A stretch of DNA of 64,000 nt from Varroa destructor (taxonomy: Eukaryota > Arthropoda > Arachnida > Mesostigmata > Varroidae), in contig NW_019211455.1 of the NCBI RefSeq assembly GCF_002443255.2, positions 18,017,126 to 18,081,125 on the forward strand, written 5' to 3'. Made by a program: the position numbers and the translations under genes. Each line of letters begins with the position of its first letter. The first letter of the stretch is position 1. The notes under the pieces are model-generated. The model saw only the letters and a list, made by a program, of their open reading frames with translations. It made no database searches and was not told the origin of the DNA. Of this stretch, positions 13,228 through 26,285 are shown in pieces.

Positions 13228-16200
13228 CACAAAGCGTATTTGATTATCGCCTCCTTTTTACAACAACAAGTTGATACTCCACGCGAGGCGTCGTAACTAT
13301 TTCGCACACTGGCCCTTGAAGTGACACTAATTACAGTACACCCTTAATATCGTGAATATTGTTGTTGCTTATTTTCACCGAACGAACGAGGCTCAACACG
13401 ACCGAACGTGCTGCGTAGTTTTATGCGGTAGTGCCGAACGAGTTCAAAATTACACCAGCACTTCTTGAATATTCCGAACAGTCACAACGCTACGCATACT
13501 TCTCCACGAAGCTGCCTCTACCACAAACATCACACAACTGCAAGTTATTCCTCGTTGGACACCAATATATACTGACTGTCGCTCTAAGAGCACACGCCAA
13601 CCAACTCGACGAATCTTGGCTCATGGCAGAATGAATTAGCCCGCACACAAACAGACTGGCTGATGCGACAACCCTTTCGAGCTCTGGAGCCAGATGTAAA
13701 CAAGCTCGATGGATGTATGGATGGATGCATGTCGGAACTGGCACCTCGCGCAATCGAGGCCGCTGCTCTTAGTCCACCGCTGTGCCGCGAGTTTTGTATC
13801 GGCTAAAGAAAGAAAGCTATTACTTATTCTTCAGTTGTCAACGATGCGCTTACACCTTCAAGCCAAAAGAAATGCCTTGCTGATAAACGATAAAAAAGCC
13901 TAAATATTTTATTTTTAAACAGGAAGAAAAGTAGATAGGTTCGAAGCACACTGCATTATATAGAGGGTATTGCTATACCGGTCAAATAAAGTTTTCGAAC
14001 AAATTTCTATCAACTAGGTTTCGCGACGGCGCGCGGTACATAGTTTCAGCGTTTCAACGCTTGGCACCGGCAGTGAGGCTGTTAGGCGACAATTGATCCC
14101 ATTTGAATGGAAGTTTGTATATTTAACTGGGATTTCAGGCTTGACAAAAGAATTGAGTCCGCATATATAAACCAAGTCATGTTGTTAAAAGTAGTTTCGT
14201 GTTAACTGCAAACGGAAAACGGACGACTCGCTATGATGGCAGTAATCGTAACGTGTCATCAATCAAAAAAGAACGTGGCTAAAAGCACCGCCATTATTAT
14301 TCTTTGCGCCCGCATTTGTTCACCTGCTATGGTAAAATCTAGCATTTATTCAATTAGAAGAATGTCTCCCGGATGGAATTAGGTATACCTTAACAACCTG
14401 AATGTACAACAATATAATAAAAGGACTGGACGAAGAATAATTTAAGGATGCCTTTAAGTTTACTAAGTACTTAAGAATTTTATAATTGGGAATAAAGAGT
14501 TTCCATCAAATAAGTATGCTATTCGCAAAGTTTGATGAATAATATATGAATGAAATCGCATTGAAGAATTATTTGCTCCTTACAAAAATGAGACGATATG
14601 TCTTATGTTACTCTTCAGGTTATTCTAAACCGAGATATAAGTGACAGTAAGCAAATGAAATAACTCACTTAACTCCAAAATTAACTAAGGGACTGCTTTG
14701 CATATGTTACAACATGAAAATATGATAAGCGATACTCTAAAAGGTTAAAACAAGTCTTCCGAAAAGCAGCGGGATTTATCACTAAATGTCTGGTATCACT
14801 TCCAAGGTTGTAATCCTTCCAAGGTAATGAAAAGGCAAACATTAGAAAAAACACTCCGATGCTCAACTTACAGGATTTATTCCTTGATCTCCTTTAAACA
14901 CAAAAAATCGCGATTCTTAAATGACAATAGAAACCAACAATTTTTTTATACTATAGATTAATCTTCTTCGTTTAGCAAAAAGCTAATAATATTGCCACGA
15001 TTTAATAGTGGGTTATGGTATGATTAATTATAATGCGAAATTATACTGACTATATAGCGAGGTAATGTGTACATATAAGTGCCCATACGGTTGCTTAGAG
15101 CATATATGCCAGCTTAGAAATAAGTCCTGATAGGTATGTTAAAAAAAGAACATAGAACTGCTTGCGAATTTTTTTTCTGATATTTAACATGTCAAAACCG
15201 TTGAAAAATGTTTCTGACAAAAAAACCGTAAAGATTTAGTCTGCTTTTAGCAAAGTTGCAGTCAAATGTGAATAACGAGAAAGACGTTTCTTCACGAAAT
15301 AGACCTGTGAAATTATCTCGGATACTTAGCGTAGAGATTCAATCTTGTTGTAGCGAAGATACTTTCAAATGAGCGCGACAAGGTCGACGGCTTTTTTAGA
15401 ACACAGCAATGGAGTAGCTAAGTCTGGATAGCTATGTATAACAGATTGACAATCACAGAAACCATTCTCTTTCAAGCTGTTGAAATTTTATAAAAGTAAG
15501 TCGGTTAGTAAATTCCAAGGATTAGTTCTTAGTGGAACCGGTCAGCATCATCACTGATGGTTGTCATTGATCTGCCATGTTTATGCTCTCTCAGCTGAAA
15601 ACTGTTTCTTCAGCCAAAAAAACCTTTCCTGTAATACAATGTACAAATTTACCCCAGCAAAAAGCTTCAATAAACTGAGGCCAAAAGTACGGTGGGCCCC
15701 GAAAAATAGGTAATAAAATTTTTCCTTCTTGGCATAGAGTGAGGTTTATCTCGATAGGATTTCTATTCGGGAAAAAATTGACTACCAGGTTTGGAAAAAA
15801 ACTAGAAGATCCGTTGTGTCAATGTGATTGTTAATTTGTCCTTCCTGTTCTATAGGAGTATAACAACACAGGGAGTTGTTTACTCAGCTGACGAGGGACA
15901 CCAACTTAGTGGTGTACCTTAAATTTTAGATTTTGCTGAGATGTCCCCGACAGAGGTTGTTATAGCTATCCTTCACGAGAGCCTTCTGATCCTTGTGTTC
16001 ATCAGGAAACACACTGTCAAGTATTAGACTTAACATGTGACAGCACGTGCCCGATATATATCTGCATCCTACAAATTTACCAACTGATATAAATTTCTAA
16101 AAAATAATTGAAGAACAGGTTGCGCAAAATCAAATAAATTAAGTTATGTAGCATAAGCTTGGCAAACTTCAAAGAAAATTTACCTTTGTGTGACCGAATT

Positions 16201-17837
16201 CTCAGATTGAAGTTCAACTTTTGCTATATATATATATATATATATATCACCTCCTTGAACCCATTTGCTTGTGGTAAAATATTATATTTAATGATGATGC
16301 CACTCGCTAGCGCGGTCAGTATTATTAAAATATTCTACTACACGTGCTCTATATAAATCTAATACAACACAAAGAAATTTATGAGAAATGAGAAAAAAAT
16401 TTTCATGAACCGAATACAAGGTTATAGGTATCACTAATCATGATGCCCAAGCTTTCCATGAACCGTTGGAGCAGAATTGTCAAGATTCGAGGCGAGAAAT
16501 CAGCATGATATTGAGTGCTTAGTACAGCTTCCCATTTGCTAAAGTGAATATACTCGGAAAGATCATTTCTTATAAAGTACTGTTTATAATATCCGCAAAT
16601 TACGTTATGAGTTATGATTGAATGGGCACTCATAGAAATCACGTGTGAATTAGTCACGTACCAATGATTGTAGTATTCGGTTTAATTTGTGTATTAATTG
16701 TAAGGGCACTGTTTCTTAAAAGCCCCCGCGAAACTGTACTGCCTATCCTCAACTGAGAACTGTCTTCCGATGAGTTCCGCATCACTATAGGAACATATGA
16801 AGTCCTATACGCGAGTCTTACAGGCCCGTTAAGTCCTGAAGACATAGTCTTTCTCATTGAACCGTACTTCAACTGTTATCAAGCCATGATTATAATGGTA
16901 AGCGCTAATCCTGCTTTTATTACTATGGAACCCGTGGGTTCGTTCTTGGTCATGCCTATCCTTGGTACTTTTCTTAAGAGGATAAAATGAAATTCCAATC
17001 GAAAAACGCGTCTAAACATTGCGTATTCTTAAACCACTTAATATACCTGAAACAGTGGTAGCGTTTGTTGCAAAGAGTAAGAAAGCTGTACATCGTTTTA
17101 TTACTAGTTTAATTTGGATCGGGAATGTCACTTATCACTTTATATATGTACATAACGGTGGTCTGTTTTTTCTTAGGTTGGCTAGTACCATTTAGTGCTA
17201 TTTTTTTTTCTCTTTAAAACTATTTTCATATCAAAGTCGAGTTTAGACTCTGAAGTAGATATTGTTTTCAAGATGCAACAAGTTCGACATGTAATCAAGT
17301 AGAAACAACATTCAAGGTAGAATTCTGTTACACTATAAGAAAACAAAACAAAATTCACTAAAAACTTTAAATAAATATCTAAAAGATGAAACAAAAAGCG
17401 ATTTAAGCAGTTCTCAAGAAATTCGTTAAAAAACATTTTTTTTAAATTCAAAATATTATTAAAAGATAACGGATGCAAAACAGAATACTGGTTCATTATA
17501 ATCTGATGATGAAAGTAAGTCCAAACTGTACTCATTATCTATTAGTATTTCTTATGGTTTTATGCTTTTCATAATCGAAGCGTTGCTCTCTGCTTTTTTA
17601 CTTTTTATCAATTCTGATTATCACGTAATATTACGATGTTATACCTTATATAGAGTACTTACCTGATTAAATAGAATCTTCGCATTTCGATAAAAGTACA
17701 TGTACTCAATGTAAAGTTTTTTGATGCAGACAAAACTATAGTTACACGCTCGAAAGACAAAAAAGGAGCTTGCAACGATATATAGTTCTTGATTATCAGA
17801 CAAACAAAAAACAGAAAAGGAAGGCAATTAATAAAAA
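13228..17837. other. Intergenic stretch upstream of CTR9, no gene supported
   Basis: The first few hundred bases before 13227 are the likely CTR9 promoter and leader; no TATA box is evident. Beyond that, open frames are short and show no recognised family. Two adjoining minus-strand frames at 16403-16872 were considered and not accepted. A (TA)n run lies at 16225-16247. Confidence 0.5.
16225..16247. repeat. (TA)n microsatellite
   Basis: Uninterrupted alternating TA run of about 11 units in intergenic DNA. Confidence 0.95.
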
Positions 17838-18787
17838 CCATTGTTTATCATCGAGTCTAATACTTACGGTGGGTTTATTGTACACGTATATAATGTCAAA
17901 TACGTGCAGAACTTAACTGGTATGTGGATATTCGACGTAAGCAAGCTCCAATCAGCATTTATAAGTCGAACGAAGATGATCGTAATAGACATTTCCCAAA
18001 ATCCGATCGGAAAGGTATTTTTCTATGAAGAATTCTTGGAGATAGCAGGCATTCGCCAAGAAAAACACATCACCGTCATCGTGGATGGGGTTTACAATTG
18101 GACAGCGTTTGAAGGGGAGCATGTAAGAATGGCACCTCTACTTGATGTGCGTTTGAGGCACCATGGTCTGAAATTTTGTAAAAAGTTTCGGCATCACCAA
18201 CGCGTGAGAAGTTCTATATACCATGGTTATATTACAAAAAGAGTACACGAATGGTATCAAAGTATTCATTGAAGCTCAACTGAGCTTGTCCGCAGAGTTT
18301 TGTATTGAAGGAAAAACATCTGGCGTGTCCACACGCTGCAGCAACAGTTAGGAGGATCTCCTTTAGATGTGTTCGGTTATATCTTAGAACAATGTGAAGC
18401 TTAGTCATGGTCTTTTTTTCCCGCTTAAGCAACTTATTTTGCAAGAAGGAAGGTCATTACAGTTGAGCGTTTTCTCTCTAATCTGTCGATTGTCTATGCT
18501 GACTTGTCTGGATATATTCCATTTGATCCGTGTAGGTTGGCACGTTGGCTGGGCATACGGTCCATCGCATTTGTTCGAGGCATTTCGACATGTATACGCT
18601 CATGCAAGAGATTGTAGCTGGCACAATCGTAAAGGAAATGGGTCTCGAAGAGCATCCAAATTCATATTGAAAGCTGCTATTTCGAGAAAAGAATCGACAC
18701 CTCTGTTCGATTCAAGACAAAGCCGGCTTTCGTATAATTCCACCTCAGGCAGGATACTATATCGTTGTTGGCTATGCAAAATACTGT
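17838..18787 (+). pseudogene. Kynurenine aminotransferase-like pseudogene (class I/II, PLP)
   Basis: The remains of a PLP-dependent aminotransferase of the kynurenine-oxoglutarate transaminase (KYAT/CCBL) type. Recognisable blocks lie in order. From 17838 there is FIIES, then WIFDVSKLQSAF, SRTKMIVID, NPIGKVFFYEEFLEIA and VDGVYNW...EHVRM; the NPxGK motif is kept, but the usual DEVY reads DGVY. After a frameshift near 18140-18145, the lysine block lies at 18145-18201, with TGA stops at 18154 and 18169; the codon aligned with the PLP lysine is 18181-18183. The block after that lysine (WHVGWAYGPSHL) starts at 18538, some 330 bases later, so a relict intron probably remains. Another frame change precedes EIVAGTIVKEMGLEEHPNSY at 18608, which ends in TGA (18668), followed by FRIIPPQAGYYIVVGYAKY. 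The N-terminal third and the C-terminus were not found. Stops, shifts and gaps together rule out a working enzyme. Confidence 0.75.
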
Positions 18788-18789
18788 AA

Positions 18790-19912
18790 GAATATAATCT
18801 ATGTGTTCATAGGGACTGTTATTTTGTCACAATGGAGGCGCTCACAATATGGCACTGATATTTGTTTAGATCACGAGTACTAGACTTTAGTTACCGTTGA
18901 ACGGGACTGTGCCACCTCGGCGTATGACCTCACAACTGTTTGCACGTTAACGAGAACAAATTTAGCCTCATTGTCAGATCGAAACAAGAAGCACACGATT
19001 CCGGGAAATATTGATGAGCAATGTCAAAAGGGACGCATCTGTTGTATCTCATTACTTTAATTCTCATTTTTAGCAAGGAAATCGGTTGCGTTTGAAGAAT
19101 TATACCTGCTCGCAGAGCCAGATGATATCCGATTTGTTAGTTGGTTATACGTTCGAAAGAAAATGTTAAATATCCCGGCGTTAGTTCTCTGTTTAGTGAA
19201 GAACGCACAGAAAGCAAAAATCTTATTACGTATTTGTTTTTTAAAGTAGTTTCAGGTTAAAATTTGTTTTTCTAAGGTATAGGATATCTCACCTTCAGTG
19301 TCCTCCAAAATGATCAATTTTGTCTGTAATATAAAGGCGTTCGATTTTTAAGTTTGCGCAGTTCGTGTAAAACAACCGAGCTGCTTTAGCTACACTTCTA
19401 TTTAGCGACACACAGCTATATGCAGTACTCATTACGCTACAGTAAACTATCTGTCTACTAAATTTCGGTATAGGATAAGTGGTCTAAGTTCGGAATTGGA
19501 AGCAAACAGACTTCGTATTATGCTGAATGCCAGCCGTCTGAAGAAATGCTGAAAATATCGCCAATACTCTGCTTGAAACTCAAAATATTTATTTATTTAA
19601 CAATCAGGTCGTGTTTCGCATATATAAACCACCGTCGCGTTATCTTAGTTACTGATGTGCCGACCAACACAAAACTAACATAATGTTCAAAATTTGCGCT
19701 GTGTGTGTAGATAATGGCGCGCGTGGCTATTGTCGATGTATCAATCGTAGCTTACGCCATTCATGTTGCCTTCGTTTAGTGTCCGCAGCTTTCTCTTGTC
19801 TTTTATTACTTGGAATTATTTTTTTTAGTTCACTTGTCACTTTTTAGCTAATCTTTTCAGTCCTCTGCCACCAGTCACCTTTTTCGTAAAGCTCCAAACA
19901 CAAAAAAATTAT
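18790..19912. other. Intergenic stretch before the assembly gap
   Basis: I looked here for the missing C-terminal part of the aminotransferase and did not find it. No other coding or RNA feature is supported. Confidence 0.45.
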
Positions 19913-20012
19913 NNNNNNNNNNNNNNNNNNNNNNNNNNNNNNNNNNNNNNNNNNNNNNNNNNNNNNNNNNNNNNNNNNNNNNNNNNNNNNNNNNNNNNNN
20001 NNNNNNNNNNNN
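19913..20012. other. Assembly gap of 100 Ns
   Basis: Exactly 100 consecutive Ns. A round number usually means a scaffold join of unknown true length, so distances across this point are not reliable. The flanks are AT-rich. Confidence 0.99.
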
Positions 20013-21235
20013 TGTAATCATATACAACATCAAAAAGATATAATTATAGATAGAGATAATAATAACTAAATCAAGTCGCCATTTATACAAAGGTATAAAA
20101 GCATTAATTTATTCTATATCTTTATGCATACACTTATGTTTTTGGGACTTCTCTTTTTCTATATATTTTGTATATAATATATAATGATATCCAAATACTT
20201 TTCCTTTCCTTCCCCGCTATTTTGGAATGCACTGGTGTTTTGTAGTGATTGTTTACCCTTGCCTTCGGCTGTCGCTATTATAATATATATGCTTAATTAG
20301 TTTTCTTTATTTAATTAATAAATGATCGGCGCAAGGCTATATAAATCTGCCTGCGTAAAAACAAAGCAATTCTAATTCCTGCACGACCATTTAATAGTGA
20401 GAATAATGTCAAAAATAATGGTGGCTCGTATGTTTGTTTTTGCTTTGTTGTTTTTCTCATTTCTTTGAGGTTTCCATAATCCTTCTGATTGACTTCGTTT
20501 AAATATCTGCCTCGTCCTAGTTTCACACATAACATTGCACCTGCTTAACATAAATCAGAAAACATTAATTCAATATATGCGTATATGTATATATAGGATT
20601 TTTTGCGATTTCTGAGGGTACTGTGGTTATTTTTCTTCATTGTTCAATGCTTTCATACCACCCCTGAGGTCTCGCTTATCTCTGAAACAAATATACCATT
20701 GTCATTAATTTTCCGTAACCTACCGATGACCACACGACGTGTCGTGAAAATACTTATATATCAGCGTCGATATGAATCGATTTTCACACCACCTCGTGGT
20801 TGTACAAAATACTTGACTTTCCCCGTTTTTGCCAATGGCTGGCCGAGGCATTGCCAATAATGAAAAACTCACACAATAAATCAGACTACACACATGCATA
20901 CACTTCGTGAAACTACTTCGTTTAGAGGTGCTATTAGTTGAAGTTATCTTCCGTCCGCTTAAAATACCGTACATCATCTTGCTGCACTATTTGGTCTTAA
21001 CGATCTATTATTCTTATCTGTTATTTTATCACTACCGGTCAGTGATTCCTGTGCTCAAATCAAAGCACAAGCTTTTTCTTCCGGACATTGTCATATGCCT
21101 TTTATTACTTGAAGCCATTATACTTAATTTGCTCTCTCTGTATCCTACATTTCACCTCTTCATCTAGAGCCTGGATGCTGGCCGGCAGCACGGCTGCCCC
21201 GCGCTCCTTAGAAACTCAACTTTACAAATCTTTAA
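20013..21235. other. Intergenic stretch after the gap
   Basis: AT-rich with many short TA tracts (for example 20160-20190 and 20570-20595). No gene recognised on either strand. The 3' end of the Phafin-like gene approaches from the right. Confidence 0.45.
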
Positions 21236-21241
21236 TTTATT
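21236..21241 (-). terminator. Candidate poly(A) signal of the Phafin-like gene
   Basis: AATAAA on the minus strand, about 335 bases beyond the stop at 21575. Its position suits the 3' end of the PH-FYVE gene, but this is not proven. Confidence 0.35.
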
Positions 21242-21574
21242 GACCTATTCACTCTAGAGTGGGTTCGGCATTAGCATTCTTCTTAAAACTGCCTCATTTC
21301 TTTGTCTTTAAATCATTCTCTTTCTGTAGGACTTCTCGTTCCTTGCATACCCGCACCCCATTAATCATTTCATATTCAGCTTTGCAATTGACGAAGTGGC
21401 AATCCGACGTACTTATAGTACCTAAGCGCGGTTTACTTCTGTTGCAGCACGTTTGTGCACGTGAAGAATCCATAGCTTAACACCCAAATGGGTTTTTCTT
21501 TTTAATAGTTGTTGCGTACCTAACAACGACGACGAAACACATCCAAGATGTTACTTCGAGGTTAGATTCAATTT

Positions 21575-24500
21575 TTAGTTGGTCTTTCCGCTCTGTTCCG
21601 TAGTGATCTTCATTGAGTCAAATTTCTCTTGAGCCACGTAACAGGTGTCGTCCTTTTTGGCGGCGTTCCGGACCGTAGTCGACTGGTCTTTCTCAGTCGG
21701 TGCGTCCTTGTTCGCATCGTCGCCAGAGTAAAAAGTCGGCTGAAAGATCCACTGTGATGGAAGTATGTGCCACATACAGAGTGATGCGTTTGGTGACGTG
21801 ATAAGGAAAGCTATGAATTATTTTTGCCCAGTAGAAATGTAGACAATGTATAGATAATGTAGACAATAGATGGGTAAGCCGAGTTTATGAGGCAAATGAG
21901 AAAACAAGAAAAATACCTGTCTCCAAGGCACAGAAGTAATAATAGATTATATTGGAACATATTAGCGGGAGCGGACTCGATGTCACTCATGATGGAAACA
22001 AAACTTGTTTAGAAAAAATAGAGACCATGGTAAATAGGAGTTCATGGGGCTCTTGTTGGACGAAATGGATTGTTTCGAGGAAGGCGCATTTACCAGTAAA
22101 TTCGTTTCGATCAGAGAATACCATGTAACGAATAGCAGTCCAGATAACCAGAACGACAAGTGATATTTCGATTAAGGGATCATTAAAGCGTAGTAATATA
22201 AGGAGCGCACATTATCGTTGCAAATCTATAGTTTGCACTGGATTGATGTCAACCTACACCTTAGTGCTACAGTGGAACCTACCTTCTCTTCTTTGAGTTG
22301 GACCTGCTCGGTGCATTGATTTGGGACATCATCTTCGTCGTCATCTGAATCGTCGGTGGTATCATCCCGAGAGGAACTCAACTGTTCTTTAGCCGCAGCT
22401 CTCAGTTCGTTCTTTGTGGGCTGCCTCGAATCCTGCGCATTCGGTACAGAGGATAGATCGATATCGGCAAAGTCGCCCTTGCCCATAGATAATATGTCGA
22501 AGCAACTATCGCACACTCGCAGCGGTTTCGAAGACTGAGCTGGCAGCATAAACTTATGTTGCGAGCAGTTGCCGCAAACGACACAACCACACTTGCGACA
22601 ATGATGCTACACATTCGACAAAACCGCCAGAAAATTAGAACCATAGTAAAAAGAATTTATATATAGATATATATATCTATATATATGTATATATATGTAA
22701 AATGGTGAACGAACAGAGGCGTTATGTACAATTAACAGCAAGTGTATTCGCAAGCTGAATCAGTCAGCTAATGCTACTAACACGCACCCTACGGTTGAGC
22801 AACGTGAATTTCGTTTCTTTGCAGACCATGCATTTTCCAGCATCTGAATCGGGCACCCAAACGGCAGCATGTTCTTTTGACGGATGCTTCCCGGCTTAAA
22901 GAAAGGTATATCGTTTAAGCAAAATGATGTAACCAAAATAAAGTCAAATTTTTCATTTTATAAGTGGTCCCGCGAGTGAATTTAGATGGAGTTGAAACGG
23001 ATCATCCTTGCAACACCTTGCACTTACTCTTTTTGAGCAGCTCATTAATACAGGTAGTAATGTGGGTCATCCATTGCTGTTTTTCGGTCCTTGATGCGGC
23101 GAAGACGACGAATGATTTCGTTGGAGTTCGGACAACCCAGCCATGACACATGTCAGCACTTTCCTCAATATTCTCTAAACTGTAATCCACCACAATTTAT
23201 AGGATATGAATGAAAAAATTTAGAACTAGCTTTCGAACACGTCTATATTTTAATTCTCAACGATTATGGGAAAACCAAAATTCGCATTGGCAATGTGCAT
23301 ACACATATGATGAAAATGTCGTGACATTGTTTTTCACGATTGTATAGCACGTCGTCCTCCACATTATTTAAACAGCCGATCATTCGGTTGACGCATACCG
23401 AAATATTTGATACTGGCTTGACGTTGATGGCACGATCCCGTCTATAGAGATTCATACCAACCGGGAAAATCTATATTTTGTGTCAAAAAATGGGTCAAAC
23501 CAAATCGATAAGCCCTTTTGAGCTAGATGATGGAATAATTCCGAATGGGGCTCAGAACAGCGCAGGAATATTATACTGTCAAAGAAAACTCGTTTATTGG
23601 TTCACTTTCGTACTTTTCTGCTTCGCTATGTTTAAGTCCTAGATGCCGCTGAACAATTCTACACGCCACTGTTATCGATCTGTGTCAAAATTATACTTCT
23701 AGCGCTTGTTGGTAACATTTCTTTGACATTACTTATTCCTTTCACATCGAGGTCAAAAAGTTGCCAAGGAAATCAGGAGTAGGTGTGATTAATGGCTTGG
23801 TTAGCTTTAAAATGGCACTTTCAATCTAAAGAACGTACCCAGTTTGGCAAGAATTCTCTTGATTCCAACGAAGAATAATTGTTGGATGAGCATATCTATC
23901 CCTTAACTAGTAAATCTTACCGTATGCGAAGAGGTCTCGGTTTGCACTTCCTGTTTTTTCAGCATCGACATATAGCATTTAATTATTAGAAAATCAACAA
24001 ATAAATCATAAAAATGATAAACGAAAAATATCACTAACCAAACTTTTTCCAAAGGAATTATATGCTGCTTGATATATTTCTTCTTGGGTATAAGAATGTT
24101 TCCATAAACCAGGATGTCATTGAATAAGAACACTTGTCGGGGCTTCGGCTTCTTGCGGCACATTTTGGTGAGTACACCTTCTCCGACGAGGACACGGCCA
24201 GGCGCTCGTAAAGACTGTTTTATTGACAAAAACACAATGAGTATTTTTTTTTAATTAAGTTGTTATTATCACGTCTAGAACAATAACACGAAATTACATG
24301 CCAACGCGAAGGTATCCGTAATCGTAGCAGTATTACTCATGTATTTTTTATATATATATTTTTACATTTAGTGTATCTAATCGGTATTATTAAATAACTT
24401 AAACATTTGCTTAAGATTTAGTTTCTCAAACTCGAATCTTTCTAGCCATTGTTTTTCTTTTATGTTTCTGTCATTATTGGGCAAAGCCTGCAAAAACCAA

Positions 24501-26285
24501 ACCATATACATTGGACTAATATTCTACTAAGCTAGATATGTTATCCGTTACAGCTGACATAGCCTAGAAGACTGATAAGTTTACGAGTGACGTAAAAGCC
24601 TGTCGCTGCTAAGGACAGGAATCATATTTTCTTTTTAAATATAGTTACTGCGTCCCTTGATATCTATTCCCATCGCTTATATGGGTCATGATATATATTT
24701 CAACAGCAGATAGACTATGTTATATCTACGTTTACACAGCGGAGCACGCACGAATTGATCTGGTATTGTTGAGCGATAAAGTTCTACAAATACGCCTGGC
24801 GTATGACTGACGTCAACATGATTCCATTGTCGATACTGCAGATGGTCGTTAACCTATTGGTGAACTGCTTTCTATGCAATGTTAATGGCCTCGTACATTC
24901 AGAGCTTATTAAATGTAATGGTGGTCGGAGCAAATTCTGAAGCCTCAAATTTCGCAAGCTAATCCATATTTGAGGTTTACGTGTTTGGTCTGTACAACTG
25001 TAGATGGTTTCTACGGAATAGAGCTTTAAGGATTTTTTTTATGGATGACCATAATGAGCTGATATAAAGTTTACTTAACTCGCATGACTAGGATAAAGCT
25101 ATTTGCTCTCTCGAACCTTAAGACGTGACTCATTTTGAATGGCGTACTGGTTATTCGCTAATTCAACTGACGATAAGCGCTGACGTTCGCTACGTAGAAT
25201 TTCGAATTTATTGAGATTATGTATATGTTCGTATATTTGCACGATGGAACAACAAATCAGTTTGAAATAAAAAAAAAATGTCCAAGACTCGCCGTGCAAG
25301 TTTCGCATATAAATCGTTGGATTATTGAGCTAGTCGTTTTAACGCTCGTTGCTGGAACGAAAAAAGACGATGTCTGCTTACTGATTTAGACTGCCAATAG
25401 CTTATTGTCCGATTGCTGCCGGTGATCCGAATCAAAGATAATTATAGGGCTAATAGGCGACATCAAGCGATAAATGTTTAGATAACATATATGAGATATT
25501 CGTCCGCTGCAAAAGTGTTGAACGCAGATCATGGCAAAGCGAAACCAGGCTTAATCACAGGGACGAAATCGCAACGAAAGGGCATCACGCTATACGTTAG
25601 AGAGTTTACAGACTTATTATTGCTCTATAAGTTATAAGTTATAAGCATTATTATTAATTGCATAATAATAGTGCTTATAACTGAAAAGTATTGACATCAT
25701 TAGCGATAATTGTCTGATGGGATAACAACACTATACTGTTAACAATCTCTTTGAAATTAGAAAGACTAGTCTGAGATTTTGTGATAGACGAGTTAAACCA
25801 CTGTAAATACTCGTGTCACATTGTACATCATGTCATGATTCTAGGATAGCAAGAACAGTTGATATAAGATCACAAATCAGACCTTGATAACTGTAGCTGC
25901 TGCGTAATATTTACAAATACTCAATATTTGAGTATAGAAAGCAAATTCTACTGTAATACTTTCTCATCGTTAAACAGAAAGCAAAAGTAAAATACTCAGA
26001 TGTCATTCTAATAAAACTGTAAATCTCCATCAGTCGTGTAGAAGTGTGATTTACGGAAGGTATACGCATACCTTGAAACCAATACCATAAGTTACTTTGA
26101 ATAAGTGCAGAAATTAAACTGACTGTGTTTCTTTTTTATCTGGAAATCTTTTCGGTGTAACTCGTCTACCTATATCAACGAGATCCACTGATCTTATCAC
26201 ATCATTCAGTGGAGATTCACCTGTCCCGACGATCCGAAACAGTTCTCGACATTTTGAATCCGTTCAGCGTTCGCCCGGGTGTTCA
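21575..26285 (-). CDS. Phafin-type PH-FYVE endosomal protein (5' exon missing)
   Basis: Orthologue of PLEKHF1/2 (Phafin; Drosophila rush hour), a cytosolic adaptor that binds PI3P on early endosomes and acts in endosome fusion, trafficking and autophagy. Exons found, in coding order: 26221-26285, 24039-24214, 23028-23179, 22788-22894, 22283-22606, 21575-21739. Junction phases all agree and give about 329 residues. The first exon found encodes the conserved NVENCFGSSGQ. The PH domain follows (PGRVLVGEGVLTKMCRKKPK, FLFNDILVYGN, GWVVRTPTKSF). The FYVE domain has the diagnostic RRHHCRKCG basic motif, the WVPD-type WxxD start and paired zinc-binding cysteines. The tail is acidic (DDSDDDEDD), as in human PLEKHF2, then runs about 54 residues longer. 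The frame before 26285 is closed and has no ATG, so a short upstream exon supplying about 5-7 residues (MVDRL-like) must exist but was not found. Confidence 0.93.
22657..22697. repeat. Self-complementary TA-rich repeat
   Basis: A TATATAGATATATATATCTATATATA palindrome-like tract in the intron between the two FYVE-coding exons of the Phafin-like gene. Interrupted microsatellite; no function implied. Confidence 0.8.
24215..26220 (-). other. Large intron of the Phafin-like gene
   Basis: About 2 kb between the exon encoding NVENCFGSSGQ and the exon opening the PH domain. No nested gene seen. It contains the 46-base hairpin at 25637-25682. Confidence 0.8.
25637..25682. repeat. Inverted repeat, 20-base arms
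   Basis: Arm AGTTATAAGCATTATTATTA (25637-25656) pairs with 25663-25682 with a single mismatch around a six-base loop. It lies in the large intron of the Phafin-like gene. It may be a short non-autonomous element remnant or a chance AT hairpin, and is shorter than a usual microRNA precursor. Confidence 0.85.

Noticed and set aside
16403..16872. Two adjoining minus-strand frames that could be joined across a GTACGT...AACAG mini-intron
   Set aside because: Joined product resembles no family I know; the second frame's listed start is GTG; no other exon nearby. Could be a gene relic, but the evidence is too thin.
17841..18272. Reading the aminotransferase remnant as an intact 143-residue gene
   Set aside because: The similarity to KYAT leaves this frame near 18140 and continues in another frame interrupted by stops; the final third of the frame has no family match.
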